From an uncultured Oscillospiraceae bacterium (GTDB lineage: Bacteria > Bacillota > Clostridia > Oscillospirales > Acutalibacteraceae): a DNA stretch of 44,921 bases. Of this stretch, positions 1 to 9,019 are shown in pieces. A program made the translations under genes and the position numbers. Position 1 is the stretch's first letter; each line of letters starts with the position of its first letter. The DNA is taken from NCBI GenBank assembly GCA_900547095.1, contig URFG01000010.1:1-44921 (forward strand), given 5' to 3'. The notes below the pieces were generated by a model. That model saw nothing but the letters and a program-made list of their open reading frames with translations, had not been told where the DNA came from and searched no databases.

Positions 1-172
1 GAGCGGAGGGCAACAATGCCGAAACTAAAGCCGTTTCTTCAAAAAAGCATTGTACGCTGACTGTATTGTCTAGTTATACCTAAAAATATTATACCACACA
101 TTATTATATAAGTCTACTTTTTTTAATTGAAAAAATTTGTAATCGGTGATATACTTTTATCAGGTGATAATT
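1..172. other. left edge, no supported gene
   Basis: No gene can be supported here. An open frame runs in from the left edge and stops at 81-83, but its composition is unremarkable and I cannot identify it. Bases 84-150 are very AT-rich. The motif TGTATTGTCTA near 62-72 occurs again near 15605-15615, just after another hairpin, so it may belong to a dispersed intergenic sequence. Confidence 0.3.
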
Positions 173-718
173 ATGAAATATATGATAGCCTCCGATATTC
201 ACGGAAGCGCCCTTTATCTTGAAAAATTACTTAAATGTTATTCAGCCGAAGCGCCTGAAAAGCTTATACTTTTAGGCGATATTTTATATCACGGCCCGAG
301 AAACGACCTGCCTGACGGCTACGCGCCGAAAAAAGTTATTTCTCAGCTTAATCCCATTAAAGAAAGCCTGCTTTGCGTGCGGGGCAACTGCGACTGCGAG
401 GTAGACCAAATGGTGCTCGACTTCCCCATACTTGCGGACTATGCCTATCTTTGCCTGAACGGACTCACTTTATTTGCGACTCACGGGCATATTTTCAATA
501 AGGATAATCTTCCGCCGCTTAAAAAGGGCGATATCCTGCTCCACGGCCACACGCATATACCGGCTTTTGAAAAACTTGCAAACGATAACTATTATATTAA
601 CCCGGGCTCTGTTTCTATTCCTAAAGAAAACAGCGAGCGAGGATATATTCTGCTTGACGATAAAGCGTTTATCTTCAAAAACTTAGACGGAAAAATCCTT
701 AACTCTTTCTCTCTTTAA
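173..718 (+). CDS. YfcE/MJ0936-family metallophosphodiesterase
   Basis: A 181-residue calcineurin-like phosphoesterase of the YfcE/MJ0936 family, which hydrolyses phosphodiesters with two bound metal ions; the physiological substrate is not known. The metal-binding motifs are all visible: SDIHG at residues 7-11, GD at 35-36, GNCD at 71-74, THGH at 103-106 and GHTH at 125-128. An in-frame start exists 27 bases upstream, but the ATG at 173 has an AGGTGAT ribosome site a few bases before it and begins directly at the first beta strand, so it is preferred. The 3' end overlaps the convergent regulator gene by 20 bases. Confidence 0.9.
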   Translation: MKYMIASDIHGSALYLEKLLKCYSAEAPEKLILLGDILYHGPRNDLPDGYAPKKVISQLNPIKESLLCVRGNCDCEVDQMVLDFPILADYAYLCLNGLTLFATHGHIFNKDNLPPLKKGDILLHGHTHIPAFEKLANDNYYINPGSVSIPKENSERGYILLDDKAFIFKNLDGKILNSFSL

Positions 719-1832
719 AGCTTTCAAGCGCGCTGCAGATAAAATATTTTGCAAATAGCGACGGATCGAGCGGATCTATATCAAAATCTTCTTTTATCTT
801 TTTTATTCTGTACTGCACGGTGTTTCTGTGAGTAAAAAGCATTTCGCCCGTCTTATTAAGCGAGCGGCCGCAGATAAAATAGGTGTAAAGAGTAAGGCAC
901 AGCTTAGAGCCCGTCGCAGCGTCATAGTTGCTTAGCACCCTTATTTTATCGTCTTTAAATCCAATTTCATCATTTATTCTTTTAAATAATACCATCAAAG
1001 AGCAATCGGAATAAAACTCGAAAAAGGCGGGTTTATTCCGATTTTTTAAATACTCAAAAGCTATATTTACCGATTCGTAATCTCTCTTAAGATCATAAAG
1101 ATCTTCAAGCTTGTCCGATATCACGGCGGAAGCGGAATTCCTTTTTGCTATTGCTTTAAGCTCTCCTATATCGTGATCCTTATGCAAAAAAGCGATTATG
1201 CCGTCTTTATGTTTTAAAGAGAGTGAGGCGTGAAAATTATCGGAAATTTCGGCTCTTAAAAAGTTAAGAGAATTCTGATCGCCGTCGGTTTTTAAAAGAG
1301 CGAATCTTTCGGGAGAAAAGTTTGAAAGAAAGGTGCCCGAAGTCCTTAATCTAAAGGTATCCTTATCTTCAAATCTGCCTGAAATCAGGTCTAAAAGGAT
1401 TTCTTCCGCACAGTCGCCGGGAGCTCCGAAAGACTGCTTTTCCGAGTAAAACTGCTTTGAAATCAGGCTGTCGGCAAAAATTATGTTTTCGCTGTCCGAA
1501 GATTTTTTCGGCTTTTTTATATATACCGCATAGCCTATTTCCGCATTTTCAAATATCAGCTTGTCGGCTATATAGGTTTCGGCGCCGTCGGTCACCGTAA
1601 TAAATTTAGCCTCATTCACTATTTTTTCACATAAAAAATCGGGGAGCTTGCTGTGAGAAACGGTTTTGAGGTAGACCTCGCTGTCAACTCCTATCGGGGC
1701 AAACCCCGATACGACATTAAACCCGTTATCCGCGACAATAACAGGGCAATTAAGGCTCAGGCTTACCGCCTCGGTAAGTTTGTCTAGCGAATTTGTCTGT
1801 AAAAATAAATTAAGCAGTTCTTCTTTTATCAT
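699..1832 (-). CDS. PucR/CdaR-type helix-turn-helix transcriptional regulator
   Basis: A 377-residue regulator. The last ~60 residues carry the PucR C-terminal helix-turn-helix: a run with GEMLFTHRNTVQYRIKKI, close to the end as in the CdaR/PucR family. The first ~130 residues look like a small sensory region; no known ligand domain can be named. The preferred ATG at 1832 follows a GAGGGA ribosome site; a start 30 bases further upstream would place that site inside the gene. A 15-bp perfect palindrome lies just upstream of the start (1847-1861). The gene sits between a phosphoesterase and hsp20 in the opposite orientation, so its target is not evident. Confidence 0.8.
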   Translation of the reverse strand: MIKEELLNLFLQTNSLDKLTEAVSLSLNCPVIVADNGFNVVSGFAPIGVDSEVYLKTVSHSKLPDFLCEKIVNEAKFITVTDGAETYIADKLIFENAEIGYAVYIKKPKKSSDSENIIFADSLISKQFYSEKQSFGAPGDCAEEILLDLISGRFEDKDTFRLRTSGTFLSNFSPERFALLKTDGDQNSLNFLRAEISDNFHASLSLKHKDGIIAFLHKDHDIGELKAIAKRNSASAVISDKLEDLYDLKRDYESVNIAFEYLKNRNKPAFFEFYSDCSLMVLFKRINDEIGFKDDKIRVLSNYDAATGSKLCLTLYTYFICGRSLNKTGEMLFTHRNTVQYRIKKIKEDFDIDPLDPSLFAKYFICSALESFKERKS

Positions 1833-1846
1833 ATTATCCCTCACTT

Positions 1847-1861
1847 TGTGCTGACAGCACA
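1847..1861. promoter_or_regulatory. palindromic operator candidate before the PucR-type gene
   Basis: TGTGCTGACAGCACA is a perfect palindrome (7-base arms around one A) 15 bases upstream of the regulator start. The position suits autoregulation, but this is inference from symmetry and location only. Confidence 0.4.
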
Positions 1862-1893
1862 TAGATTTACGAATTTATTATACAGCAAACACA

Positions 1894-1921
1894 TTGCCGC
1901 GTCAACGGTTTGTGCTATAAT
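1894..1921 (+). promoter_or_regulatory. promoter of hsp20, extended -10
   Basis: TTGCCG (1894-1899), a 16-base gap and TATAAT (1916-1921), preceded by TGC, which makes an extended -10. It leaves an ~70-base 5' leader before hsp20. No CIRCE or obvious heat-shock operator is visible. Confidence 0.55.
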
Positions 1922-2000
1922 ATAGTCGTAAACAAAAAGAGGACCGCAAGAGCGGACCTAGGGTTTACAAAAAACAAATTATCAGTTCGGAGGTATTTAT

Positions 2001-2450
2001 ATGTTTGAACTTAGACCTTATTCACGCAAAAACAATTCTCTTTACAATCCTTTCAAGGAAATGGATGAACTTGAAAACAGTTTCTTCGGTTCGCCTTTTG
2101 GATTTTTCTCAAATGCGATCGACGAATTCAAGACCGATATCAAAGACGAGGGCGATCATTATGAGCTTATAGCCGATCTGCCCGGCTTTGATAAAAAAGA
2201 TATCAAGCTTGATATCTCGGATGATACGCTTACCGTTTCGGCGCAGCGCCATTCGGAGCACGAGGAAAAGGACAAAAAAGGTAAGTATATCCGCTGCGAG
2301 CGTTCCTACGGAAATTACTCAAGAAGCTTTGATCTTTCGGGCGTCAAGGCAGACGCAGTCACCGCGAAATATGAAAACGGCGTATTAAAACTTACAATGC
2401 CGAAAAAGACCGAAACAAAGCCCTCTTCCCGCAGGCTTGAGATCGAATAA
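2001..2450 (+). CDS. hsp20: Hsp20 small heat-shock protein
   Basis: A 149-residue alpha-crystallin-type chaperone that holds unfolding proteins in the cytosol without ATP. The N-terminal ~40 residues are the variable arm (FxxFxE-type, here NPFKEMDELENSFFG), followed by the alpha-crystallin domain at about 42-140. It holds the typical ADLPGFDKKDIKLDI stretch, a strand rich in charged residues and the conserved GVL near the end (ENGVLKLTMPK). The start has a CGGAGG ribosome site. It is a single-gene unit: its own promoter lies upstream and a strong hairpin terminator follows at 2511-2534. Confidence 0.93.
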   Translation: MFELRPYSRKNNSLYNPFKEMDELENSFFGSPFGFFSNAIDEFKTDIKDEGDHYELIADLPGFDKKDIKLDISDDTLTVSAQRHSEHEEKDKKGKYIRCERSYGNYSRSFDLSGVKADAVTAKYENGVLKLTMPKKTETKPSSRRLEIE

Positions 2451-2510
2451 TAAAAGTTTTTAATTCAGCCTCCCTCGGCAGAAAAAGGCAGGATTTGTAC
2501 TAAAGTAATA

Positions 2511-2534
2511 GGGCTCCCGATTTTTCGGGAGCCC
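2511..2534. terminator. hairpin terminator between hsp20 and secA
   Basis: A perfect 10-bp stem (GGGCTCCCGA / TCGGGAGCCC) with a TTTT loop lies between two convergent genes. An AT-rich run follows on the plus strand. It probably serves hsp20 and possibly secA too. Confidence 0.75.
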
Positions 2535-2553
2535 TTGATTTATAATAAAAATT

Positions 2554-5277
2554 TTATTCCAAACCTTTTCCGCAGCAGCGCTTATACTTTTTACCCGAGC
2601 CGCAGGGGCAGAGCGCGTTTTTGCTTACAGCGCCTTTACCTCTGACCGTTGCGGGAGAGCCGGTTTCGGTTTCCTCGGCGACCTTTTCGCGCTTGACATC
2701 CTCCTCACGGCGGATCTCGACGGTAAGTGTAAGCTTTGCGGTCTGCTCTCTTATCGCGTCGCGCATAGCGGAGAACATATCGTAGCTTTCGTTTCTGTAA
2801 GCTACTACGGGATCGTGCTGACCGTAAGCTCTAAGACCGATACCCTGTCTTAACTGATCCATATTATCGATATGATCCATCCAGTTTGTATCAACGCAGC
2901 GAAGAAGAATCACTCTTTCCATTTCTCTTGTTATCTCGCTGCCGAAGCGCTCTTCTCTGAGATCATATTTTTCGTGAGCGATCTGCTTTAATTTCTTGCT
3001 TACATCCTCTTTTTCAACACCTGCGATATTCCCTTTCAAAAATTCAAGATCGGAATCAGCCGCTACCCAGCCTGTGAAGTACTCTTTAAGACCCTTAATA
3101 TCCCAATTTTCTTTTACGGGATCGGAGAGATAGATAGAAACATAGGAATCGATAGTTTCATCTATCATACTGAGAATGCTGTCTTTTAAGTTCTCGCCGT
3201 CAAGCACCTTATTGCGCTGCTCATAAATAAGCTCTCTTTGCTTATTCATAACATCGTCATACTCTAAAACGTGCTTTCTTGCGGCGAAGTTCATTCCCTC
3301 TTTTTTGCGCTGAGCGCTTTCAATAGTTCTCGATAAGAGCTTGCTTTCAAGGGGAGTATCTTCTTCGACCTTTAAGGTGTCCATCATCTGTGAGATACGC
3401 TCGCCGCCATAGAGCCTCATAAGGTCGTCTTCAAGAGATATATAAAATCTTGTGGATCCCGGATCGCCCTGACGGCCCGCACGGCCTCTTAACTGGTTAT
3501 CGATTCGTCTTGAATCGTGGCGCTCGGTGCCTAAAATAAAGAGTCCGCCCGCATTTCTTACCTTATCCGCCTCGGGGGCGATTTCGGCTTTGAATTCGTC
3601 ATAATAAGCTTTAAATTTCGCTCTTGCGTCAATAATTTCCTTATCCTCGGTATCGGCAAAGCCTGTAGCCTCGGCGATAAGCTCCTCGGAAATTCCGTCG
3701 TGACGGAGTGCGTTTTTCGCTAAATACTCTGCGTTGCCGCCGAGCATAATATCGGTTCCGCGGCCAGCCATATTGGTGGCTATCGTGACCGCTCCGGGCA
3801 TACCTGCCTGCGCGATTATCTCCGCTTCTTTTTCGTGGTGCTTAGCGTTTAACACGTTATGCTTAATACCTCTTGACTTAAGCATTTTAGATAAAAGCTC
3901 GGATTTTTCGATAGTGATAGTTCCGACCAATACCGGCTGATCTTTTTCGTGGCAGGCGATTATCTGATCTATGACCGCATTGAATTTAGCCTTTTCTGTT
4001 TTATAAACCGAATCGTTAAGATCGATTCTTGCGAGCGGCTTATTGGTGGGTATCTCTACGACATCAAGCCTATAGATCTCTCTGAATTCCGCCTCTTCCG
4101 TCATAGCGGTACCCGTCATTCCGGAAAGCTTTGAATAGAGCCTGAAGAAGTTCTGGAAAGTGATAGTTGCGAGAGTTTTCGATTCGCTCGCTATCTTTAC
4201 GCCCTCTTTTGCCTCTATCGCCTGATGAAGTCCCTCGTTATATCTTCTGCCGAACATAAGGCGGCCGGTGAACTCATCGACTATAATTACCTCGCCGTCT
4301 TTAACGACATAGTCGATATCCCTCTGCATTACGCCGTAAGCCTTGATCGCCTGATTGATATGGTGGGCGATCTTTATATTTTCCGTATCGTTAAGGTTTG
4401 AAACAGAGAAATATTCCTCGGCTTTTTTAACGCCCTGCGGAGTGAGGGTTGCGGTGCGCGCCTTTTCGTCGACGACATAATCGCCGCCATAACCCGCCTC
4501 TTCGTCGGTTTCCTTATCGTCCATTTCCTTTACTTTTACCATTTTCATACTTCTTGCAAGCGAATTGGCTTTAAGGTAAAGGTCGCTCGATTTATCGCCC
4601 TGGCCTGAAATTATAAGCGGGGTTCTCGCCTCGTCGATAAGGATAGAGTCCACCTCGTCGACTATAGCGAAATTATGGCCTCTTTGCACCTTTTGCTCTT
4701 TGTAAATTACCATATTATCACGCAGGTAATCAAAACCGAGCTCATTATTGGTGCAGTAGGTTATATCGGCGTCGTAAGCCGCTTTTTTCTCATCGTGATC
4801 CATTCCGTGAATTATAAGTCCCACGGAAAGACCTAAAAATCTGTAAAGCTTGCCCATCCATTCGGAGTCGCGCTTTGCAAGATAATCGTTTACCGTTACG
4901 ATATGCACTCCCTTGCCCGTCAAAGCGTTTAAGTATGCGGGGAGGGTAGCTACAAGGGTTTTACCTTCGCCTGTTTTCATCTCGCTTATTCTTCCCTGAT
5001 GAAGAATAATTCCGCCGATTATCTGCACGGGAAAGTGGCGCATAGAAAGCACCCTGTCCGCCGCCTCGCGGCATACGGCAAATGCCTCGGGCAGAATATC
5101 GTCGAGCGTTTCACCGCTTGAAATTCTGTCTTTAAACTCATTTGTTTTGGCTTTCAGCTCCGAGTCCGAAAGCTTCTTATACTCGTCTTCAAGGGATAGC
5201 ACCTTTGAAAGAAGAGGCTTTATCCTTTTTACTTCTTTTTCGCTGTAATTGCCGAAAATCTTGTCAAGAAGTCCCAT
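2554..5277 (-). CDS. secA: SecA, preprotein translocase ATPase
   Basis: A full-length 907-residue SecA, the ATPase that drives proteins through SecYEG. The N-terminus (GLLDKIFGNYSEKEVKR) and the whole helicase-like motor are present: GEGKT in the Walker A region (MKTGEGKTL), DEVDSILIDEARTPLI in the nucleotide-binding fold, GMTGTA, and GRAGRQGDPG near the second motor domain. The C-terminus ends in the zinc-binding SEC-C motif CPCGSGKKYKRCC, used for SecB or lipid contact. A GGAG ribosome site precedes the ATG. Only 12 bases separate it from the stop of apbE upstream on the same strand, so the two may be co-transcribed. Confidence 0.98.
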   Translation of the reverse strand: MGLLDKIFGNYSEKEVKRIKPLLSKVLSLEDEYKKLSDSELKAKTNEFKDRISSGETLDDILPEAFAVCREAADRVLSMRHFPVQIIGGIILHQGRISEMKTGEGKTLVATLPAYLNALTGKGVHIVTVNDYLAKRDSEWMGKLYRFLGLSVGLIIHGMDHDEKKAAYDADITYCTNNELGFDYLRDNMVIYKEQKVQRGHNFAIVDEVDSILIDEARTPLIISGQGDKSSDLYLKANSLARSMKMVKVKEMDDKETDEEAGYGGDYVVDEKARTATLTPQGVKKAEEYFSVSNLNDTENIKIAHHINQAIKAYGVMQRDIDYVVKDGEVIIVDEFTGRLMFGRRYNEGLHQAIEAKEGVKIASESKTLATITFQNFFRLYSKLSGMTGTAMTEEAEFREIYRLDVVEIPTNKPLARIDLNDSVYKTEKAKFNAVIDQIIACHEKDQPVLVGTITIEKSELLSKMLKSRGIKHNVLNAKHHEKEAEIIAQAGMPGAVTIATNMAGRGTDIMLGGNAEYLAKNALRHDGISEELIAEATGFADTEDKEIIDARAKFKAYYDEFKAEIAPEADKVRNAGGLFILGTERHDSRRIDNQLRGRAGRQGDPGSTRFYISLEDDLMRLYGGERISQMMDTLKVEEDTPLESKLLSRTIESAQRKKEGMNFAARKHVLEYDDVMNKQRELIYEQRNKVLDGENLKDSILSMIDETIDSYVSIYLSDPVKENWDIKGLKEYFTGWVAADSDLEFLKGNIAGVEKEDVSKKLKQIAHEKYDLREERFGSEITREMERVILLRCVDTNWMDHIDNMDQLRQGIGLRAYGQHDPVVAYRNESYDMFSAMRDAIREQTAKLTLTVEIRREEDVKREKVAEETETGSPATVRGKGAVSKNALCPCGSGKKYKRCCGKGLE

Positions 5278-5289
5278 AAAATTGCTCCT

Positions 5290-6246
5290 TTATTTTAAAT
5301 AAAAATCATTGTTTGTTTTTTTAAGACCGGAGGAATAAAGAATTTCCCCGCTTCGCTTGATTATTACCGCCTGCGCGCCGGCTGTGCCTTCAATAAGCTT
5401 TAAGCCGTCTTCACTGCCCGAAAGCACAATGCAGGTGGATAGGATATCCGCGTCAAGCGAAGAGGAGGATATCACCGTTGCCGAAGAAACATCGGTATCG
5501 GCAGGGTATCCGGTTTTCGGATCGATGATGTGGTGATAAATTTCGCCCGAGCTTTCGAAATACCTTTCGTAAATCCCCGAAGTAACGACGCTTTTATCTT
5601 TCACGGTTATATACCCCGAATATTCGCTCTCGCTAAACGGTTTTTTTATCGCAATGCGGCTTTTTTCGCCCATTGATACTATATTTCCGCCAAGATTTAA
5701 AACCGCGTTTTTAACTCCCTTGCTTTTAAGGTACTGCGCGGTTTTATCCGCTATATAGCCTTTTGCGGCGGCGCCGAGGTCGATATTTGCCCCGTTTAAA
5801 TTGATTTTCCCGTCGCTTTCTTCTATCGACTCGTAGCCCACTCTTCTTAAAGCCTCGCTTATTTCGTCTTTTGACGGAACGGTTTTTAATTTAAAATCCC
5901 ACAGCCTTGTAAGCGGTCTTACGGTGATATCAAATTTTCCGCCCGTTATTTCGCTGTAGTGAACACAGCGGCCGATAAGCTCATAAGAATCATTATTTAC
6001 CTCTGTAAATTCCCCTGAGGAGCGGTTAAGCTTTGAAACATCGCTGTTTTCTACAGTTACGCTAAAAAGCTTCTCATAATCCGAGATCTTTTCAAAAGCT
6101 TGATTTATTAACTCTTGCGGGCAGTCTGCACTTATTGTGACTACCGTGTCGAGCAGAAATCTCGTTTCGCTTGTCTGCCCCGCTTTTGAGCATCCGCACA
6201 GCGTAATGAGAAATAAAACCGTAAACACACGAGAAAAATTTTTCAT
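5290..6246 (-). CDS. apbE: ApbE, FAD:protein FMN transferase (lipoprotein)
   Basis: A 318-residue ApbE-family enzyme that attaches FMN covalently to a Ser/Thr of exported redox proteins. A signal peptide ends in the lipobox LCGC, so Cys19 should be lipidated and the enzyme should sit on the outer face of the membrane. Family motifs are present: FLLDTVVTI near the start, the GAAAKGYIAD loop, LNLGGN, and HHIIDPKTGYPAD, which holds the metal/substrate site. The gene is divergent from a NusG-domain-II protein and a Gx transporter gene, a neighbourhood seen in flavinylation systems. No obvious FMN-carrying target is encoded nearby. Confidence 0.92.
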   Translation of the reverse strand: MKNFSRVFTVLFLITLCGCSKAGQTSETRFLLDTVVTISADCPQELINQAFEKISDYEKLFSVTVENSDVSKLNRSSGEFTEVNNDSYELIGRCVHYSEITGGKFDITVRPLTRLWDFKLKTVPSKDEISEALRRVGYESIEESDGKINLNGANIDLGAAAKGYIADKTAQYLKSKGVKNAVLNLGGNIVSMGEKSRIAIKKPFSESEYSGYITVKDKSVVTSGIYERYFESSGEIYHHIIDPKTGYPADTDVSSATVISSSSLDADILSTCIVLSGSEDGLKLIEGTAGAQAVIIKRSGEILYSSGLKKTNNDFYLK

Positions 6247-6326
6247 AAAATCAATTATACAATATCTTTCTTTTTTTGTAAAGATGTGTTATTATATTTT
6301 ATATTATATAAAGGCAGTATAAAGCT

Positions 6327-6641
6327 ATGTTTAAAAAAAGAGATCTGATAATTTATTTTTTTATTCTTCTCTTAACTGCAGGCTCGATTTTTGCGGCTTT
6401 CAGCCGAAAGAGCGGAAGCTATGTTGAGATTCGTGAAAACAACCACGAAATCATAAAAGCCGATTTAAATAAGGACAGGAAAATTCTGCTTTCAAAAAAC
6501 ACGGTTATAATAAAAAATAAACAGGTTTATATGTCTTATGCGGACTGCCCCGATAAAATATGTAAGGCTAAGGGGAAAATTTCTAAAAAAGGGGAAAGCA
6601 TAATATGCCTGCCAAACAGGGTTTCGGTGGAAATAAAATAG
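6327..6641 (+). CDS. membrane-anchored NusG domain II protein
   Basis: A 104-residue protein with one membrane segment at about residues 7-25 and an extracytoplasmic NusG-domain-II-like beta fold. Typical features are the late MSYADCPDKIC stretch and a C-terminal strand ending in CLPNRVSVEIK. It is not a transcription factor: the exported domain resembles proteins found with ApbE and Gx transporters in flavin-related electron-transfer loci. It overlaps the next gene by 37 bases, implying translational coupling. The function is not established. Confidence 0.75.
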   Translation: MFKKRDLIIYFFILLLTAGSIFAAFSRKSGSYVEIRENNHEIIKADLNKDRKILLSKNTVIIKNKQVYMSYADCPDKICKAKGKISKKGESIICLPNRVSVEIK

Positions 6642-7126
6642 ATGCAAAGCGCTTATGCCTGCTTTCCTCGCTTTGCGTGCTGAGCCTCGGGCTTTCATAT
6701 CTTGAAACTTTGCTTCCCACCGCGTTTATCGCTCCGGGAATAAAGCTCGGCCTTGCAAATGCGGCGGCGGTGGTGCTGATATATAAAAAAGATTTTAATG
6801 GCGCAGTTATGATAAGCGCGGTTAGGATAATTTTAAACTCCTTGCTTTTTTCGGGCGCATTTTCCGCGGTTTTTTCGCTTGCGGGAGCGGCTGTATCACT
6901 GATTCTTTGTTATATTTTAGCAAAAAGCGGAAAATTTTCCGTCGTCGCAGTGTCGGCGGCAGGGGGAGCGGTGCACAACCTCGCGCAGGCGGCGGTGGCT
7001 TTATTCACGGTGGGTAAAGCGGTCATTTATTATCTGCCGGCGCTGATAATCGCAGGTGCAGTGAGCGGAGCTGTTATAGGCGCGCTTTGTTATCTGATTT
7101 TAAAAAAAATAAAGACAAACCGATAA
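6605..7126 (+). CDS. Gx transporter family membrane protein (Hpre_diP_synt_I fold)
   Basis: A 173-residue protein with about five hydrophobic segments. It matches the family long mis-named heptaprenyl diphosphate synthase component I and now called Gx transporters (small S-component-like proteins). The N-terminus has the typical LLPTAFIAPGIKLGLANAAAV and the last third has GGAVHNLAQAAVALF. The start overlaps the preceding NusG-II gene and uses a GGGGAA site inside it. The pair faces apbE across a short spacer. In Listeria-type extracellular electron-transfer loci a homologue is EetB; whether this pair has that role is inference. Confidence 0.75.
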   Translation: MPAKQGFGGNKIDAKRLCLLSSLCVLSLGLSYLETLLPTAFIAPGIKLGLANAAAVVLIYKKDFNGAVMISAVRIILNSLLFSGAFSAVFSLAGAAVSLILCYILAKSGKFSVVAVSAAGGAVHNLAQAAVALFTVGKAVIYYLPALIIAGAVSGAVIGALCYLILKKIKTNR

Positions 7127-7140
7127 AAATGGTGTATAAT
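7112..7140 (+). promoter_or_regulatory. candidate promoter of asnB
   Basis: TATAAT at 7135-7140 with a weak -35 (AAGACA, 7112-7117) at 17-base spacing. It overlaps the end of the Gx transporter gene, so asnB may also receive read-through. Confidence 0.4.
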
Positions 7141-7168
7141 AAAGAAATAACGACAGGAGTTGATTAAA

Positions 7169-9016
7169 ATGTGCGGTTTTGCAGGCTTCACAAATAATAT
7201 AAAAGATGACGGTTCGGTGCTTAAACTTATGATGAACCGCATTATCCACCGCGGACCTGACAGCGACGGTGTTTATCTTGACGATAATATAGCTTTAGGT
7301 TTCCGCCGCCTTTCGATAATCGATCTGTCAGAGGGCGATCAGCCGATGTTTAACGAGGATAAGAGCCTCGTGCTTGTTTTTAACGGTGAGATTTATAACT
7401 ATAAGGATTTAAGAGCCGAGCTTTTAGACGCAGGCCATAAATTCAGCAACAATTCCGACAGCGAGGTCCTGCTCCACGGTTACGAGCAGTGGGGTGAAGA
7501 TCTTGTTAAAAAGCTCAGGGGAATGTATGCGTTTGTAATTTTTGATAAGAAGGACAACTCTGTTTTCGGAGCGAGGGATATTTTCGGAATAAAGCCTTTT
7601 TATTATACTTTTATGAACGGCAGCTTTATTTTCGGCTCGGAGATAAAATCTTTCCTCGATCACCCCGACTTTAAAAAGGAGCTAAACGAAGAAGCGCTCG
7701 GCCACTTCTTATCTTTCCAATATTCCCCCACGGAGGAAACTTTCTTTAAAAATGTTTATAAGCTTCCGCCCGCGCACTGTTTTACTTATAAAAACGGGAA
7801 ATTTGAAAAGACAAGATACTTCCGCCCAGAATTTTCCCCTGAAAACGGAGTGCTTGAATATTTTGCCGACAGGGCTGACGAGGCTGTAAGAGAGTCGGTA
7901 AAAGCGCATAAGATAGCCGATGTTGAAGTAGGCTCGTTTTTATCGAGCGGAATAGACTCTTCATATATCGCCGAGGCGGCTGATGTGGACAAGACCTTTA
8001 CCGTGGGCTTTGAAAGTCCCGACGGCGACAGGTACAACGAAATCCACTATGCCAAGGAATTTGCAAAAACCATAAATGTTGAAAATATTTCAAAGGTAAT
8101 CACTCCCGATGAATATTGGGATTCGTTTTCAAATATTCAGTATCATATGGACGAGCCTTTGGCGGACCCCGCCGCTATCGCGCTTTATTTCGTAAGCAAG
8201 CTCGCAAGCAAGTATGTAAAGGTCGTTATGTCGGGCGAGGGAGCAGACGAGCTTTTCGGCGGCTATAAAATTTATCAGGAGCCTATCACTCTCACGGCTT
8301 ATGATTCGCTGCCTTTTTGTATCCGCAGGGCGATAAGCAAAATTTGCGAACATTTGCCTAAAGTGCACGGAATAAACTATCTTATCCGCCGAGGCAAAAC
8401 TATCGAGGAAAGATTTATCGGAAACGCTTATATTTTCACCAAAAAAGAGCGCGACCGCCTTTTAAAGAGCGAAAAAGCCAAAAAGGCGGCGGAGCCGAAA
8501 GTGCTTTGCGATAAGTTCTACAGCGAAGTAAAGAATAAAGACGATATCACGAAAATGCAGTATCTTGATATCAATATGTGGCTTATGGGCGATATTTTGC
8601 TCAAAGCCGATAAAACAAGTATGGCAAACTCTTTGGAGCTGCGCGTTCCGTTCCTTGATAAAAAGGTTTTGGAGCTTGCTTCCACCATTCCGCTTGACTG
8701 CAGAGTAAATACCAAAACCACAAAGCTTGCCCTGCGCAAGGCGGCTGAAAAAACTCTGCCTAAGCGCACCGCCGATAAAGATAAGCTCGGTTTCCCCGTG
8801 CCGATAAGAGTATGGCTTAAAGAGGAAAAGTATTATAACAGAGTGCGGGACGCATTTTTATCCGAAAATGCTCAGAAATTTTTCGATACCAAAAAGCTTA
8901 TAAAAATGCTTGACGACCATAAGGCAGATAAAGCGGACTTAAGCCGCAAGATATGGACTGTTTACACTTTCCTTGTCTGGTATAAAGAATTCTTCGGCGA
9001 AAGCGAAAGGGCATAA
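7169..9016 (+). CDS. asnB: glutamine-hydrolysing asparagine synthetase AsnB
   Basis: A 615-residue two-domain enzyme that makes asparagine from aspartate, ATP and glutamine. The N-terminal Ntn glutaminase needs its cysteine at position 2, so the ATG at 7169 (MCGFAGF) is the correct start rather than an in-frame TTG nine bases earlier. An AGGAG site precedes it. The C-terminal ATP-pyrophosphatase half has the SSGIDSS P-loop at about residues 257-263, followed by GFESPDGDRYNEI and SGEGADELFGGY. The length matches the family. A SAM methyltransferase gene starts 3 bases after its stop and hslO follows, suggesting one transcript. Confidence 0.96.
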   Translation: MCGFAGFTNNIKDDGSVLKLMMNRIIHRGPDSDGVYLDDNIALGFRRLSIIDLSEGDQPMFNEDKSLVLVFNGEIYNYKDLRAELLDAGHKFSNNSDSEVLLHGYEQWGEDLVKKLRGMYAFVIFDKKDNSVFGARDIFGIKPFYYTFMNGSFIFGSEIKSFLDHPDFKKELNEEALGHFLSFQYSPTEETFFKNVYKLPPAHCFTYKNGKFEKTRYFRPEFSPENGVLEYFADRADEAVRESVKAHKIADVEVGSFLSSGIDSSYIAEAADVDKTFTVGFESPDGDRYNEIHYAKEFAKTINVENISKVITPDEYWDSFSNIQYHMDEPLADPAAIALYFVSKLASKYVKVVMSGEGADELFGGYKIYQEPITLTAYDSLPFCIRRAISKICEHLPKVHGINYLIRRGKTIEERFIGNAYIFTKKERDRLLKSEKAKKAAEPKVLCDKFYSEVKNKDDITKMQYLDINMWLMGDILLKADKTSMANSLELRVPFLDKKVLELASTIPLDCRVNTKTTKLALRKAAEKTLPKRTADKDKLGFPVPIRVWLKEEKYYNRVRDAFLSENAQKFFDTKKLIKMLDDHKADKADLSRKIWTVYTFLVWYKEFFGESERA

Positions 9017-9019
9017 GAG

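Noticed and set aside
474..686. Overlapping open frames opposite or inside large genes, for example inside the phosphoesterase, secA, asnB and mnmE
   Set aside because: They share the codon pattern of the confirmed gene in another frame, lack ribosome sites and have no recognisable domain.
6605..7126. Annotation as heptaprenyl diphosphate synthase component I
   Set aside because: The sequence is a multi-span membrane protein of the Gx transporter family, next to a NusG-II gene; no prenyltransferase motifs are visible.
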